64,000 nt of DNA from assembly GCA_017434025.1 (NCBI GenBank), contig JAFRGC010000043.1:1-64000 (forward strand), read 5' to 3'. A program made the translations under genes and the position numbers. Each line of letters opens with the position of its first letter. Position 1 is the stretch's first letter. This stretch comes from Mogibacterium sp. (lineage in GTDB: Bacteria > Bacillota > Clostridia > Peptostreptococcales > Anaerovoracaceae). Below the pieces are notes generated by a model. That model was not told the origin of the DNA. It ran no database searches and was given only the letters and a program-made list of their open reading frames with translations. This document shows positions 47,247 to 57,319 of this stretch, piece after piece.

Positions 47247-48491
47247 TCATCGAGCCGACTGTCTCCAGACTTCAAAGCTCTCGTCTCCCAGAACTCTGAC
47301 TCTCGGCAGCAGATGCGGGTCCATTCCCTGCCTTACTCTGCCGTAGTCCGTTAAGAAAGCACATTGGAATCCCTGATCCTGAACCGCTCTGTAGGCAATG
47401 CCAGGCGCTTCACCATATGGATATGCGTAGGCATCATTACCGACGATCTTACTCGCTTTAACCAGGTCTTCCGCGATCTCTTCCTGACTCATCTCTCCAA
47501 CGATCCCGCGGTAATTCGGGTCATATCCTGCCTGATGCATCGCATAAGAGTTGCTCTCGAAATCGACATACTCGGAAGCATACTTCCTGACTTTGCCGGC
47601 TGCACCGTTATCCTCCCAGCAGACCATGAAAACCGTCGCAGGGATCTTGTACTTCTCGAGCAGCGGGATACCATATTTGAGTGTTTCCTTCTTGCCTACG
47701 TCGAATGTAACAGCGATGCTCTTCTCCGGCAGCGATATCTTACCATCGATCCATGCTCTCAGTTCCCGCCAGCCTGGGAAGTAATAATCGCGTTCGCTGA
47801 GATACTTGAGCTGCTCTTCGAGGTCAGTATCCAGGATCCAGTTTCCGTTGAGTCTGGCCGGGACATCATCAGCAGTATAAACGCTGTTGTACATCATGAC
47901 GGATACTTCATAGTCATTGTCGCCAAATTCTTCCGGCGACAGCACTCTCACCGTCCTCGTCGCAGTATAATTCGTGCTGCCAAACGGAACAGTATATGTT
48001 ACCTCGTATTCTCCCGGCTTCGAAGTGTCGACCTCGCCTTCAACAGTGATCTGGTCTTCGACAATCATGCCGCCTTCCTTATCCTTGTTGATCGCAAACG
48101 CCCCATTCTCTATGTACGGATCACCCTGTCTGACGAGCTGCACTTTAGAACCGCGGAGACCTATCACTATGTTGCCCGGCTGGATGACATGCACTGTCCT
48201 GACGACTTCCTGATCTCCCAGCCTGTAAACGATATTGTAGTCACCTGCAGTTCCGGTATCTACTTCCCCGCTCACTTCAGCCCTGGCATTGTTTACGCCG
48301 GGATCAGTGTACTCGCTGCCAAGTTCGATGCTGACTTCCTGATCGCCGATCAGAGCAAGCGGCTCCGCAGGTGCAGGAGTATGCATCTTGCCGATAGCAA
48401 TGACGCAAGCGATGCACATGACCAGCATCAGGTCGATGAGGAGAATGAGTTTGAGGTTCTTATTCTTTTGTTTCTTATTGTTGTTCTTCAT
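47247..48491 (-). CDS. Membrane-anchored polysaccharide deacetylase-like protein with Ig-like domains, degenerate active site
   Basis: A 414-residue protein: basic N-terminus, one membrane anchor (about 13-33), two bacterial Ig-like/DUF5011 beta domains (about 45-103 and 105-185, each with SGEVDT or EGEVDT and a closing VRTV/VRVL strand), then a NodB-type domain (about 255-412). NodB motif 1 reads TFDVG (262-266) instead of TFDDG, and the H-S/T-x-x-H motif is replaced by AMHQAGYD with a single His319. The metal triad is thus incomplete, so it may bind cell-wall glycans rather than deacetylate them. It faces cellobiose phosphorylase across a shared terminator. Confidence 0.85.
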   Translation of the reverse strand: MKNNNKKQKNKNLKLILLIDLMLVMCIACVIAIGKMHTPAPAEPLALIGDQEVSIELGSEYTDPGVNNARAEVSGEVDTGTAGDYNIVYRLGDQEVVRTVHVIQPGNIVIGLRGSKVQLVRQGDPYIENGAFAINKDKEGGMIVEDQITVEGEVDTSKPGEYEVTYTVPFGSTNYTATRTVRVLSPEEFGDNDYEVSVMMYNSVYTADDVPARLNGNWILDTDLEEQLKYLSERDYYFPGWRELRAWIDGKISLPEKSIAVTFDVGKKETLKYGIPLLEKYKIPATVFMVCWEDNGAAGKVRKYASEYVDFESNSYAMHQAGYDPNYRGIVGEMSQEEIAEDLVKASKIVGNDAYAYPYGEAPGIAYRAVQDQGFQCAFLTDYGRVRQGMDPHLLPRVRVLGDESFEVWRQSAR

Positions 48492-48511
48492 ACACTATAT
48501 ATTAGCACAAA

Positions 48512-48537
48512 TGAGGTCCCGGGTATCCCGGGACCTC
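48512..48537 (-). terminator. Hairpin after groESL
   Basis: Perfect 11-bp stem GAGGTCCCGGG/CCCGGGACCTC with a short loop, followed on the minus strand by CATTTGT. A weak U-tract makes termination only probable. Confidence 0.55.
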
Positions 48538-48594
48538 AAAACATAAACCATTATTAAGAATTCAGTTCTATCGGAGGAGCCCAGCCTCCGGAGA

Positions 48595-50241
<1,647 letters not shown>

Positions 50242-50262
50242 TTATGTGACTGATCAGAATGA

Positions 50263-50541
50263 TTATTCTACGACAGCCAGTATGTCTTTCTGGCTGATGA
50301 TCGTATAATCATTGCCCTTATACTTAAGGTCATTGCCGCCGTATTTGCTGAAGACTACAATATCGCCCACCTTGAGTTCCATTGGCTCGTCCTTGGTTCC
50401 AGGACCGACTGCCAGGACTTCTGCCTGCTGTGGCTTCTCCTTGGCATTGCCCGACAGGAGCAGACCACCCTGGGTCTTCTCTTCAGCGTCCAGTTTCTTT
50501 ATTACAACTCGTGCTCCGAGCGGCTTGATTCCAATACTCAT
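50263..50541 (-). CDS. groES: Co-chaperonin GroES (10 kDa)
   Basis: Lid of the GroEL chamber. It has 92 residues with the typical start IKPLGARVVIKK, the mobile loop EEKTQGGLLLSG, and the closing GNDYTIISQKDILAVVE. First gene of groESL; CIRCE and a good sigma-A promoter lie upstream. Confidence 0.98.
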   Translation of the reverse strand: MSIGIKPLGARVVIKKLDAEEKTQGGLLLSGNAKEKPQQAEVLAVGPGTKDEPMELKVGDIVVFSKYGGNDLKYKGNDYTIISQKDILAVVE

Positions 50542-50618
50542 TATTATGCCTCCTGATTATATGCTTATGGTTATTGTATCCGATGGACAGGCTGTATACC
50601 TGTTCTCTGTATCCTTTG

Positions 50619-50645
50619 TTAGCACTCTTGATAGTCGAGTGCCAA
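50619..50645 (-). promoter_or_regulatory. CIRCE element (HrcA operator) of groESL
   Basis: TTAGCACTC, 9-base spacer, GAGTGCCAA: one mismatch from the consensus inverted repeat. It lies between the promoter and the groES start, as expected for HrcA repression. Confidence 0.95.
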
Positions 50646-50656
50646 CCACCTCTACT

Positions 50657-50685
50657 ATTCTACTCACCTATCAATGTGATGTCAA
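50657..50685 (-). promoter_or_regulatory. groESL promoter
   Basis: On the minus strand: TTGACA (50680-50685), 17-base spacer, TAGAAT (50657-50662), immediately upstream of CIRCE. Confidence 0.85.
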
Positions 50686-50719
50686 CACCTTAATCATAAC
50701 TGCCGCATCAAATTACTGT

Positions 50720-51544
50720 TCATCTGCGGTCTCTGAAATAATAGAAGAGGTACTGCTGCGCGTATCCCGCGAGTTCTCCGAATTTCTCATGCGCAAAACG
50801 TTCCATGCCTCTCGCATCTGTCTCGCTGAACCCGTACATTTCGTTCATGATGTGCCTGACCCAGGTGTCGACCGGGAACGCTGCGGTATCACGCAGACCG
50901 AACAGCATGACGCAATTGGCGACTTTGGGCCCGACGCCGGGATAATCCAGTACGTCTTCCCTGCATTCCGGTCTGCAGCATGCTGCGAACTTCTCTCCCG
51001 CTGCTCGGATATAGCGGCTGCGGTATCCCAGCCTGAGTTCCGTCAGGTCATCGATATCAGCAGCAGCGAGTGCCTCCGGCGCAGGAAAAGCATACAGTTC
51101 CCTTCCAGAAACCTCTCCTATGTATTCTCCGTACGTCCTGCAGATCGATTCGATGTTCTTGCGGATGCGTGGGATATTGCTGTTCTGTGAGACGATGAAG
51201 GAGATGATCGTCTCGAACAGATCCTGTTTGAGAATGCGTATCCCGGCTCCGTATTTCACCGCCGCCTCAATAGCAGGCTCACTTTCTGTCAGTCTGGCCT
51301 TGATCGCGCCGTAGTCGGTGTCCAGGTCAAAGTACTCCCGCCAGAAGGCTTCGTCACCACCTGTCACATCCAGGATCAGGGTCGTACCGCCGCAGCTTGC
51401 TCTGGCGGCATATCCGCCCGCTGCGCCGATATAATCGCCGGATCCGTCCTCCGCCGGCAACCAACGAAAACATTGCCCACATTCGAAGATGTGGGCAAGA
51501 TCAAGGTCATGTATATTGTCGAACTGTATCCTTCTGATCTCCAT
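50720..51544 (-). CDS. 8-oxoguanine DNA glycosylase (OGG1-type)
   Basis: Base-excision repair enzyme removing oxidised guanine, with lyase activity. From ATG 51544 it has 274 residues: an N-terminal OGG/AlkA-like beta domain with FECGQCFRW, then the HhH-GPD domain with YPGVGPKVANC (catalytic Lys207) and FPVDTWVRH (Asp226). The longer frame to 51619 overlaps the upstream gene; the stop of that gene and this ATG are one base apart, and GAGGAA is well placed. Co-transcribed with the P-loop/Asp23-like gene. Confidence 0.9.
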   Translation of the reverse strand: MEIRRIQFDNIHDLDLAHIFECGQCFRWLPAEDGSGDYIGAAGGYAARASCGGTTLILDVTGGDEAFWREYFDLDTDYGAIKARLTESEPAIEAAVKYGAGIRILKQDLFETIISFIVSQNSNIPRIRKNIESICRTYGEYIGEVSGRELYAFPAPEALAAADIDDLTELRLGYRSRYIRAAGEKFAACCRPECREDVLDYPGVGPKVANCVMLFGLRDTAAFPVDTWVRHIMNEMYGFSETDARGMERFAHEKFGELAGYAQQYLFYYFRDRR

Positions 51545-51545
51545 A

Positions 51546-52418
51546 TCAGTGCAGCTTCCTCGAGTGAAGATCCTCTCTGTCTCTTGCAATATCCCTGATG
51601 CGGACATTGACGCTGTCAAGTGTGAACGCGGTCATTCTGGTAATGGTATCGAATACATCTTCCTGGAACCTGATGCAGTGGTCTACTACCGCAGGGTCCT
51701 TGAGCGCCCGGACATCTATGGTGACGGACATATTGAGCTGCTTGCCGTTGATCATTCTGTCAGCAATTACCAGTGTGTCCGAATACTTCTCAGCCGCTAT
51801 CCTGATTATGTCTCTGATGACCTGCTCACTGATCTCGAACGATCCGAAATAGCTGAACTGCGGCCTCACTACAGTACGGTCCTGTGGCGAATCGTCGTCT
51901 TCGCGCCCGGAGCCTCCGACAGCATTGCCGAGAGCAACGTCTCTGAAGAATTTGAGCGGGTTCATGAAATATCCCGCAAAATCTCTCCTCAGCTGCCCGA
52001 CAGGCGCCGGTATGACGTGCTCACCTTCATCATGCCTGAAGTGAGACGCGATCTGGCGTTCCTCTTCAGTTGTGATATCTTCTATATAGATCCTCTCTTC
52101 CGGTTCATGCAGGCCGAGCTGCTCCGCGATGATATTGGTCATCTTATCCGATGTCCCAATGATCATCAGGGTATGAGGCTTATACTTCGCCAGCGCTTTG
52201 CTGACCTGCTCCCGATGGTCTTCACTGGTGAAGAGCGCTGCCCTCATTGCGGCAGCCTTGGAAGCGCACTTCTTGGCAGACGTACCGGCTACGATCTGGC
52301 CTTTGTAGATCAGAAGGCCGTCATCTATGATCGCGTCAAAACCGCGGCTCTGCGCAAGCTGAGTCGCCTGATAGCTCTTCCCTGTTCCGCTTTTCCCGGT
52401 AAATGATACGATTTTCAT
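51546..52418 (-). CDS. P-loop ATPase with a C-terminal Asp23/Gls24-like region
   Basis: A 290-residue soluble protein. The N-terminal half has a Walker A motif TGKSGTGKSY (7-16) and a nucleoside-kinase-like layout (DDGLLIYKG, then a strand THTLMIIGTS-like). The C-terminal part (about 195-285: IAAEKYSDTLVIADRMING, then LNMSVTIDVRAL) resembles the Asp23/Gls24 alkaline-shock fold. Function unknown. ATG 52418 starts directly at the ATPase strand; ATG 52430 is an alternative. It is followed immediately by the OGG-type glycosylase, which hints at a stress-related role. Confidence 0.75.
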   Translation of the reverse strand: MKIVSFTGKSGTGKSYQATQLAQSRGFDAIIDDGLLIYKGQIVAGTSAKKCASKAAAMRAALFTSEDHREQVSKALAKYKPHTLMIIGTSDKMTNIIAEQLGLHEPEERIYIEDITTEEERQIASHFRHDEGEHVIPAPVGQLRRDFAGYFMNPLKFFRDVALGNAVGGSGREDDDSPQDRTVVRPQFSYFGSFEISEQVIRDIIRIAAEKYSDTLVIADRMINGKQLNMSVTIDVRALKDPAVVDHCIRFQEDVFDTITRMTAFTLDSVNVRIRDIARDREDLHSRKLH

Positions 52419-52489
52419 GTCAGTCAGCATCCCTCGATTGTTAACATCATTAACTGTTGATGTGTCGAATTATGTTCATATTTCAACGA

Positions 52490-52507
52490 TTCTTAACTGT
52501 TTACAAA
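52490..52507. promoter_or_regulatory. Candidate Rex site overlapping the ferredoxin -35 box
   Basis: TTCTTAA-CTGT-TTACAAA is an imperfect match to the Rex consensus TTGTTAA-N4-TTAACAA and overlaps the -35 TTTACA. A second partial site, TTGTTAA-CATCA-TTAACTG, lies at 52438-52456 with one extra spacer base. The rex gene lies next door. Confidence 0.45.
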
Positions 52508-52528
52508 AATTCCGCCGCGTGCTATACT
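52500..52528 (+). promoter_or_regulatory. Ferredoxin promoter
   Basis: TTTACA (52500-52505), 17-base spacer, TATACT (52523-52528), 40 bases before the ATG. Confidence 0.8.
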
Positions 52529-52568
52529 CACCATGTAGATATTTAACACTCAAGAAGGAGGTAATATT

Positions 52569-52736
52569 ATGGCTTATAAGATCACTGATGACTGCATCGG
52601 CTGTGGTGTTTGCGCAGGTAACTGCCCTGTAGAGGCTATCACTGAGGGTACACCTTACGTTATCGATGAGAGCGCTTGCATTGACTGTGGCGCTTGCGCT
52701 GCTAACTGCCCTGTAGGAGCACCTGTAGAGGCATAG
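52569..52736 (+). CDS. 2[4Fe-4S] clostridial-type ferredoxin
   Basis: A 55-residue low-potential electron carrier for anaerobic oxidoreductases. It has two cluster motifs: CIGCGVCAGNCP (Cys9, 12, 15, 19) and CIDCGACAANCP (Cys37, 40, 43, 47). The internal duplication and length are exactly those of clostridial ferredoxins. AAGGAGG precedes the ATG. It has its own strong promoter with possible Rex sites, and a shared terminator towards rex. Confidence 0.97.
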   Translation: MAYKITDDCIGCGVCAGNCPVEAITEGTPYVIDESACIDCGACAANCPVGAPVEA

Positions 52737-52775
52737 TCATACGACTTAGCACACAACGATCCATTGGATTTATCG

Positions 52776-52805
52776 AAAATCCCGTAGCACAGGCTACGGG
52801 ATTTT
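52776..52805. terminator. Bidirectional terminator between ferredoxin and rex
   Basis: Perfect 13-bp stem AAAATCCCGTAGC/GCTACGGGATTTT with a four-base loop and T-rich flank on the plus strand. Confidence 0.92.
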
Positions 52806-52830
52806 TGTTTTTGCATTCATATACAGTGAT

Positions 52831-53484
52831 CTATTTCCTGCCTGACCTCTCCTCATCCATGCTCTTGATCATGAATGACAATGCGTGAAGGCTGTCCGAA
52901 AGGTGCACTGATTCGAGTGCGACCGTCGGAGGTACTACCAGATCGATCGGCGCAAAGTTCCAGATCCCGCTGACTCCACCCGCAACGAGCCTGTCAGCAA
53001 CATCCTGTGCGTTCTCCCTGTTGACGCAGATGATACCGATATCGATGTTCTCTCTGCGTACATATTCCTCGAGGTCGGCACAATCCATTACTTCAACATC
53101 ATTGATCCAGTTGCCGATGATCTTAGGATTCACATCGAACAGTCCCATAATGTTGAAACCGATCTTATAATAGTATGTATAGTTGGTGATAGCCTGTCCA
53201 AGGTTACCCACTCCGACAACGACAGTCTTGTATTCTCTGTCGAGCCCGAGGATCTTGTTGATCTCCTTATATAATTTGTCGACCTCATATCCGTATCCCT
53301 GCTGACCGAACTCTCCGAATGTATTGAGGTCCTGTCTGATCTGGGATGCGGTATAACCGATCATCTCGCTTAATTCGTTGGATGACACCTTGCGGACGCC
53401 TCTTGCCTGAAGATGTCCGAGATATCTGCGGTACCTTGGGAGTCTTCTGATTATTGCATTCGAAACCTTGGGTTTATTAGCCAT
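52831..53484 (-). CDS. rex: Redox-sensing transcriptional repressor Rex
   Basis: Senses the NADH/NAD ratio and represses fermentation and redox genes. The 217 residues include an N-terminal winged helix (RRLPRYRRYLGHL, SSNELSEMIGYTASQIRQDLN split by the turn) and a Rossmann domain with VVVGVGNLGQAI. The C-terminal swapped helix LHALSFMIKSM is present. It faces the ferredoxin gene; candidate Rex boxes lie before the ferredoxin promoter. Confidence 0.96.
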   Translation of the reverse strand: MANKPKVSNAIIRRLPRYRRYLGHLQARGVRKVSSNELSEMIGYTASQIRQDLNTFGEFGQQGYGYEVDKLYKEINKILGLDREYKTVVVGVGNLGQAITNYTYYYKIGFNIMGLFDVNPKIIGNWINDVEVMDCADLEEYVRRENIDIGIICVNRENAQDVADRLVAGGVSGIWNFAPIDLVVPPTVALESVHLSDSLHALSFMIKSMDEERSGRK

Positions 53485-53545
53485 AACTCCTGTCCCCCTG
53501 ATATTGTCGTCTTTGGCTGTTAATATACGTGCCCCAATATGACGA

Positions 53546-53773
53546 TCAGATGTTTGCTTCGATATATTCTACGATGTCGCTGACTTTGGTGAAGTTCTCT
53601 GCAACTTCATCAGGGATCTCGATCCCGTACTCATCCTCGACACCCAGGATGATCTCTACAGCATCCAGCGAGTCTGCCTCAAGGTCTTTCATGAAATCTG
53701 TGTCCATGTCGATCATAGATGGATCCACATCCAGCTGATCCACTATCAATTGTTTAACTTTCTCAAATACCAT
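53546..53773 (-). CDS. acpP: Acyl carrier protein
   Basis: Carries growing fatty acyl chains on 4'-phosphopantetheine. It is a 75-residue acidic helical protein with the attachment serine in DLEADSLDAVE (Ser35). AAAGGAG precedes the ATG. It stands alone, not in a fab cluster. Confidence 0.96.
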   Translation of the reverse strand: MVFEKVKQLIVDQLDVDPSMIDMDTDFMKDLEADSLDAVEIILGVEDEYGIEIPDEVAENFTKVSDIVEYIEANI

Positions 53774-53877
53774 ATCGAACTCCTTTGCCTAATCCCTATA
53801 TTTTCAACTGTTACATGCAATTATTATAAATTATCAGGCGAATTAATATCAACTGTTTTGTAGGATTTTTCACAAAG

Positions 53878-55812
53878 TTATTGCAGTTCCATCCACTCAT
53901 CGTACAGTCCTGCAACCTCTTTTTCATATGCAGCCATCAGATCGGACTGCTCATGCATCCACTCGAAGTCTGCTGCTCTGCCCGGATCTCCCATTGATTC
54001 CTCGATCTCCGCGATGAGTCCTTCCAGTTCATGGATGCGCGATTCTATCTCATCCGCGCGTCTTGCTCTGCGGCGTTCTTCGGCCTCGGCCTGCTTCTTC
54101 GCCTGCCTCTCCGCTTCAGAAGAACGTACCGCTTCGAGTGTTTTGTCCATCTCAGTACGTTCCCTGACAGGAGCCGGATCTTCCTTAGCAGTGCTGTTCT
54201 CTGCCGAACTGTTCTTCTCGAGATAATACTCGAAGTTGCCCTTGTACTCGACCATCCCGCTTTCAGTGAGTTCAAGGATCCGGTCAGGAATCTTCGTAAG
54301 GAAATATCTGTCGTGTGAAACTACGAGAAGCGTTCCCTCAAATTCCATCAGCGCGTCTTCGACTACCTCGCGGGATTCGATGTCGAGATGGTTCGTCGGT
54401 TCGTCAAGGATCAGCGTATTGGCGCCGGAAAGCATGAGCTTGAGAAGCGCGAGTTTGGCCTTCTCTCCTCCGGACAGGTCTCTGACCTGTTTGAATACGT
54501 CATCTCCTCTGAAGAGGAACCTGCCGAGCAGCGATCTCATCTCAGTATCTGTATAGAGATGATAGGCATTCTTCATCTCTCCAAGAACAGTCTCGTTGTC
54601 ATCCAGACGCATCTGGCCCTGATCATAGTATCCGAAATCTACATTGTAGCCTATCTTCAGGTAGCCGCTGTCAGGGGTCTCCTGCTCCATGAGGATCTTC
54701 AGCAGTGTCGTCTTACCGATACCGTTATCACCTATGATGCAGACTCTCTCGCCCTTGCGGATATCAAGTGATACGTTCCTGAACAGCTGTCTGCTTCCAT
54801 AGCTCTTGGACAGATCCTCTGCATTGATGACCTCCCCTCCGCTCTTGAAGTTCGTGTCGAAGTTGAGTTTCATCTTGTCCTGCCTGAGCTGAGGTTTCTC
54901 GAGGATCTCGAGATGAGCGAGTCTTTTCTCCCTTGACTTGGCCCTCTTGGTCAGGTGTTCAGTACCATGCTGCTTGAAACGCCTGATGATCTCTTCCTGT
55001 TTGGCGATCTCCGCCTGCTGTTTCTCGTATTCGCGGCGCATCGTCTCAAGCCTTTCGGCTTTCTTGATCAGAAACTCTGAGTAATTCCCGTTATATGCGG
55101 TCAGAGTACCTCCACTCATATCGAAGATGCGGTTCACTATGCGGTCGAGGAAATACCTGTCATGTGATACCACCAGAAGCGTGCCCTGATAGCCCTTGAG
55201 ATAGGATTCCAGCCACGCAAGCATCCTGAGGTCAAGATGGTTCGTTGGCTCGTCCAGGATCATGATATCGGGCTTCTGCAGCAGCATACATGATAAAGCC
55301 AGCCTGGTGCGCTCTCCGCCTGAGAGCACATCTATCTTCTTCTGCTGGTCCTCGTCACTGAAGCCCATCGCCCTGAGCACTGCCGCGAGCTCACTCTTGT
55401 ATGTATAGCCGCCCTTCTTCTCGTACTCTTCGATCATCTCGGTATATCTGGCAAGATCTCTGTCGAAAGTCCTGCTCTCATGATCGGAGATGCTGATCTG
55501 CAGTGATTCGATCTCCCGCTCCATAGCGAAGAGATGCGCGAATGTCTTCTGGGCTTCGCTGATCACCGTTCCGCCCGTGAAGAAGATATTCTTCTGCCTC
55601 AGGTAGCCGATGCTGACATCGTTCCTGATATAAATGCTGCCGCTTGAAGGCTCCAGCCCGCCCGCGATGATATTGAGCAGGGTGGTCTTGCCAGATCCAT
55701 TCGCTCCGACTATGCCTATGCGGTCGCCTTTGTTCACGCCAAAACTGACATCCTCGATAATGATGTCAGTCCCGTAAGTCTTGCTTATGTCCTTGCCTGT
55801 CAGTACAAGCAT
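53878..55812 (-). CDS. ABC-F family ATPase
   Basis: A 644-residue soluble protein with two ABC nucleotide-binding domains and no membrane segments, of the translation-associated ABC-F type. Domain 1: Walker A GANGSGKTT, signature LSGGERTRL, DEPTNHLD. Interdomain linker (about 250-320), rich in Lys/Arg/Glu (KRAKSREKRL). Domain 2: GDNGIGKTT, signature LSGGEKAKL, DEPTNHLD. A charged coiled-coil C-terminus (about 540-644) resembles the Uup/YdiF subgroup. It probably acts on stalled ribosomes; a resistance role is not indicated. It starts 15 bases after tsaD. Confidence 0.93.
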   Translation of the reverse strand: MLVLTGKDISKTYGTDIIIEDVSFGVNKGDRIGIVGANGSGKTTLLNIIAGGLEPSSGSIYIRNDVSIGYLRQKNIFFTGGTVISEAQKTFAHLFAMEREIESLQISISDHESRTFDRDLARYTEMIEEYEKKGGYTYKSELAAVLRAMGFSDEDQQKKIDVLSGGERTRLALSCMLLQKPDIMILDEPTNHLDLRMLAWLESYLKGYQGTLLVVSHDRYFLDRIVNRIFDMSGGTLTAYNGNYSEFLIKKAERLETMRREYEKQQAEIAKQEEIIRRFKQHGTEHLTKRAKSREKRLAHLEILEKPQLRQDKMKLNFDTNFKSGGEVINAEDLSKSYGSRQLFRNVSLDIRKGERVCIIGDNGIGKTTLLKILMEQETPDSGYLKIGYNVDFGYYDQGQMRLDDNETVLGEMKNAYHLYTDTEMRSLLGRFLFRGDDVFKQVRDLSGGEKAKLALLKLMLSGANTLILDEPTNHLDIESREVVEDALMEFEGTLLVVSHDRYFLTKIPDRILELTESGMVEYKGNFEYYLEKNSSAENSTAKEDPAPVRERTEMDKTLEAVRSSEAERQAKKQAEAEERRRARRADEIESRIHELEGLIAEIEESMGDPGRAADFEWMHEQSDLMAAYEKEVAGLYDEWMELQ

Positions 55813-55827
55813 GCGGCGTGTCTCCTC

Positions 55828-56844
55828 CTAGAATTCAAGTCCCGGCACAGCATCGAGATCATATCCTGATCTCTCGCCCGCCCGGTATGCGTAATATGCG
55901 GCAGATGCGATCATCGCTCCGTTATCCGTACAAAGTATCGGACTCGGTCTCAGCACATCGATACCGTGCGCTGCAGCCTTCTCGCTGATCAGCTCTCTGA
56001 GCCTCGTGTTGGACGCGACTCCTCCGGCCAGGACGATCCTCTTCTGGCCGAATTCGAGAGCGGCATTGACAGCTTTGTCAGCGATGACTTCCACAACAGC
56101 TTCCTGGAAACTCGCAGCAACATCGTTGACATTGATCTCTCTGCCTGCCTGTTTCTCTGTGTTCAGATAGTTGAGAGCCTGTGTCTTGAGTCCGGAGAAG
56201 CTGAAATCGTAGCTCCCCGGCTCGAGATATACTCTCTTGAAGTCGATGGCATCCCGGTTGCCTTCTCTTGCAGCCTTATCGACTTTAGGTCCGCCCGGAT
56301 ATCCAAGCCCGATGACCCTGGCGACCTTGTCAAAAGCCTCGCCGGCTGCATCGTCCCGGGTCCCGCCGATCTTCTCGCACCTGTTGTAGTCAGGCACGTT
56401 TACAATATTGGTGTGGCCTCCGGATACGACCAGCGCCATGAACGGCGGCTCGAGATCCGGATGCTCAAGATAATTGGCGGCGATATGCCCATGCATATGG
56501 TTGACTCCGATCAACGGGATGTCACACGCATACGCAAGGCTTTTGGCCGCGGCAACGCCGATCAGCAGCGCTCCTACTAGTCCCGGACCGTATGTCACTC
56601 CTATGAGATCGATATCTTCCAGCGTGACGTCTGCTTCACTGAGCGCGGCGTCGATGACATCGTTGATGTTCTCCAGATGTCTCCTGGACGCGATCTCCGG
56701 CACAACCCCGCCGAATTCTGTATGTATACTGATCTGAGAACTGATGATGTTGCTCAGGACTTCACGTCCATCGGCAACGACACTCACTGCAGTCTCGTCA
56801 CAGCTTGTTTCTATTCCTAATGTGAGATGTTTATCGTGTTTCAT
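55828..56844 (-). CDS. tsaD: tRNA N6-adenosine threonylcarbamoyltransferase
   Basis: Transfers threonylcarbamoyl to A37 of ANN-reading tRNAs, with TsaB and TsaE. The 338-residue ASKHA-fold protein shows [15 protein letters not shown], the metal histidines in [19 protein letters not shown], and [13 protein letters not shown] 56844 is chosen over the TTG at 56856; it overlaps the end of rimI by 14 bases. Member of the tsaE-tsaB-rimI-tsaD run. Confidence 0.97.
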   Translation of the reverse strand: MKHDKHLTLGIETSCDETAVSVVADGREVLSNIISSQISIHTEFGGVVPEIASRRHLENINDVIDAALSEADVTLEDIDLIGVTYGPGLVGALLIGVAAAKSLAYACDIPLIGVNHMHGHIAANYLEHPDLEPPFMALVVSGGHTNIVNVPDYNRCEKIGGTRDDAAGEAFDKVARVIGLGYPGGPKVDKAAREGNRDAIDFKRVYLEPGSYDFSFSGLKTQALNYLNTEKQAGREINVNDVAASFQEAVVEVIADKAVNAALEFGQKRIVLAGGVASNTRLRELISEKAAAHGIDVLRPSPILCTDNGAMIASAAYYAYRAGERSGYDLDAVPGLEF

Positions 56845-57319
56845 AATCTGCTTCAATAGCGTTCAGATCCTTGTTCATCAGTATAGCATCCTCGCGGTTG
56901 TCTCTGTAATAGCCGCGCCTGACCGCTATATCCTGAAATCCTGCCTTGTGGTAAAGCGAGATCGCAGTTTCGTTGCTTCTCCTGACTTCGAGTTCCATGA
57001 CATCGCAGCCGAGTTCGATGGCTCGCTCTATCATATGCGACAGAAGTGCCTCGCCAAAATGATGGCCCCGCCACCCTTCGTCTATTGCTATATTGTTGAG
57101 CTGTGCCTCTCCGGCTACGACCCACATGTCCGCATAGCCGACCGTCTCATCGCCGCAAACCGCGACAACGATATACGCTTTGTCATTGGACATGACGTCG
57201 TGGGTAATCGCGTCCGCGCTCCACGGTGTATTGGATGTGTAGCTCTCTATTCTCGATATTGCAGGTACGTCGAAGATCTTCGCCTGCCTGATGGTGATCT
57301 GTGGATTGGTCTCTGTCAT
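56831..57319 (-). CDS. rimI: Ribosomal-protein-alanine N-acetyltransferase
   Basis: A 162-residue GNAT enzyme, in the family that acetylates the N-terminus of ribosomal protein S18. It has the acetyl-CoA motif [15 protein letters not shown] (about 79-93) and the C-terminal [16 protein letters not shown] common to RimI. It overlaps tsaB by 4 bases (ATGA-type) and tsaD by 14, so translation is coupled across the t6A genes. Confidence 0.93.
   Translation of the reverse strand: MTETNPQITIRQAKIFDVPAISRIESYTSNTPWSADAITHDVMSNDKAYIVVAVCGDETVGYADMWVVAGEAQLNNIAIDEGWRGHHFGEALLSHMIERAIELGCDVMELEVRRSNETAISLYHKAGFQDIAVRRGYYRDNREDAILMNKDLNAIEADYETR

Noticed and set aside
47364..48557. 397-codon open frame on the plus strand opposite the deacetylase-like gene
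   Set aside because: Antisense shadow: the minus strand encodes signal anchor, Ig-like domains and NodB fold in order, while the plus frame shows no family features.
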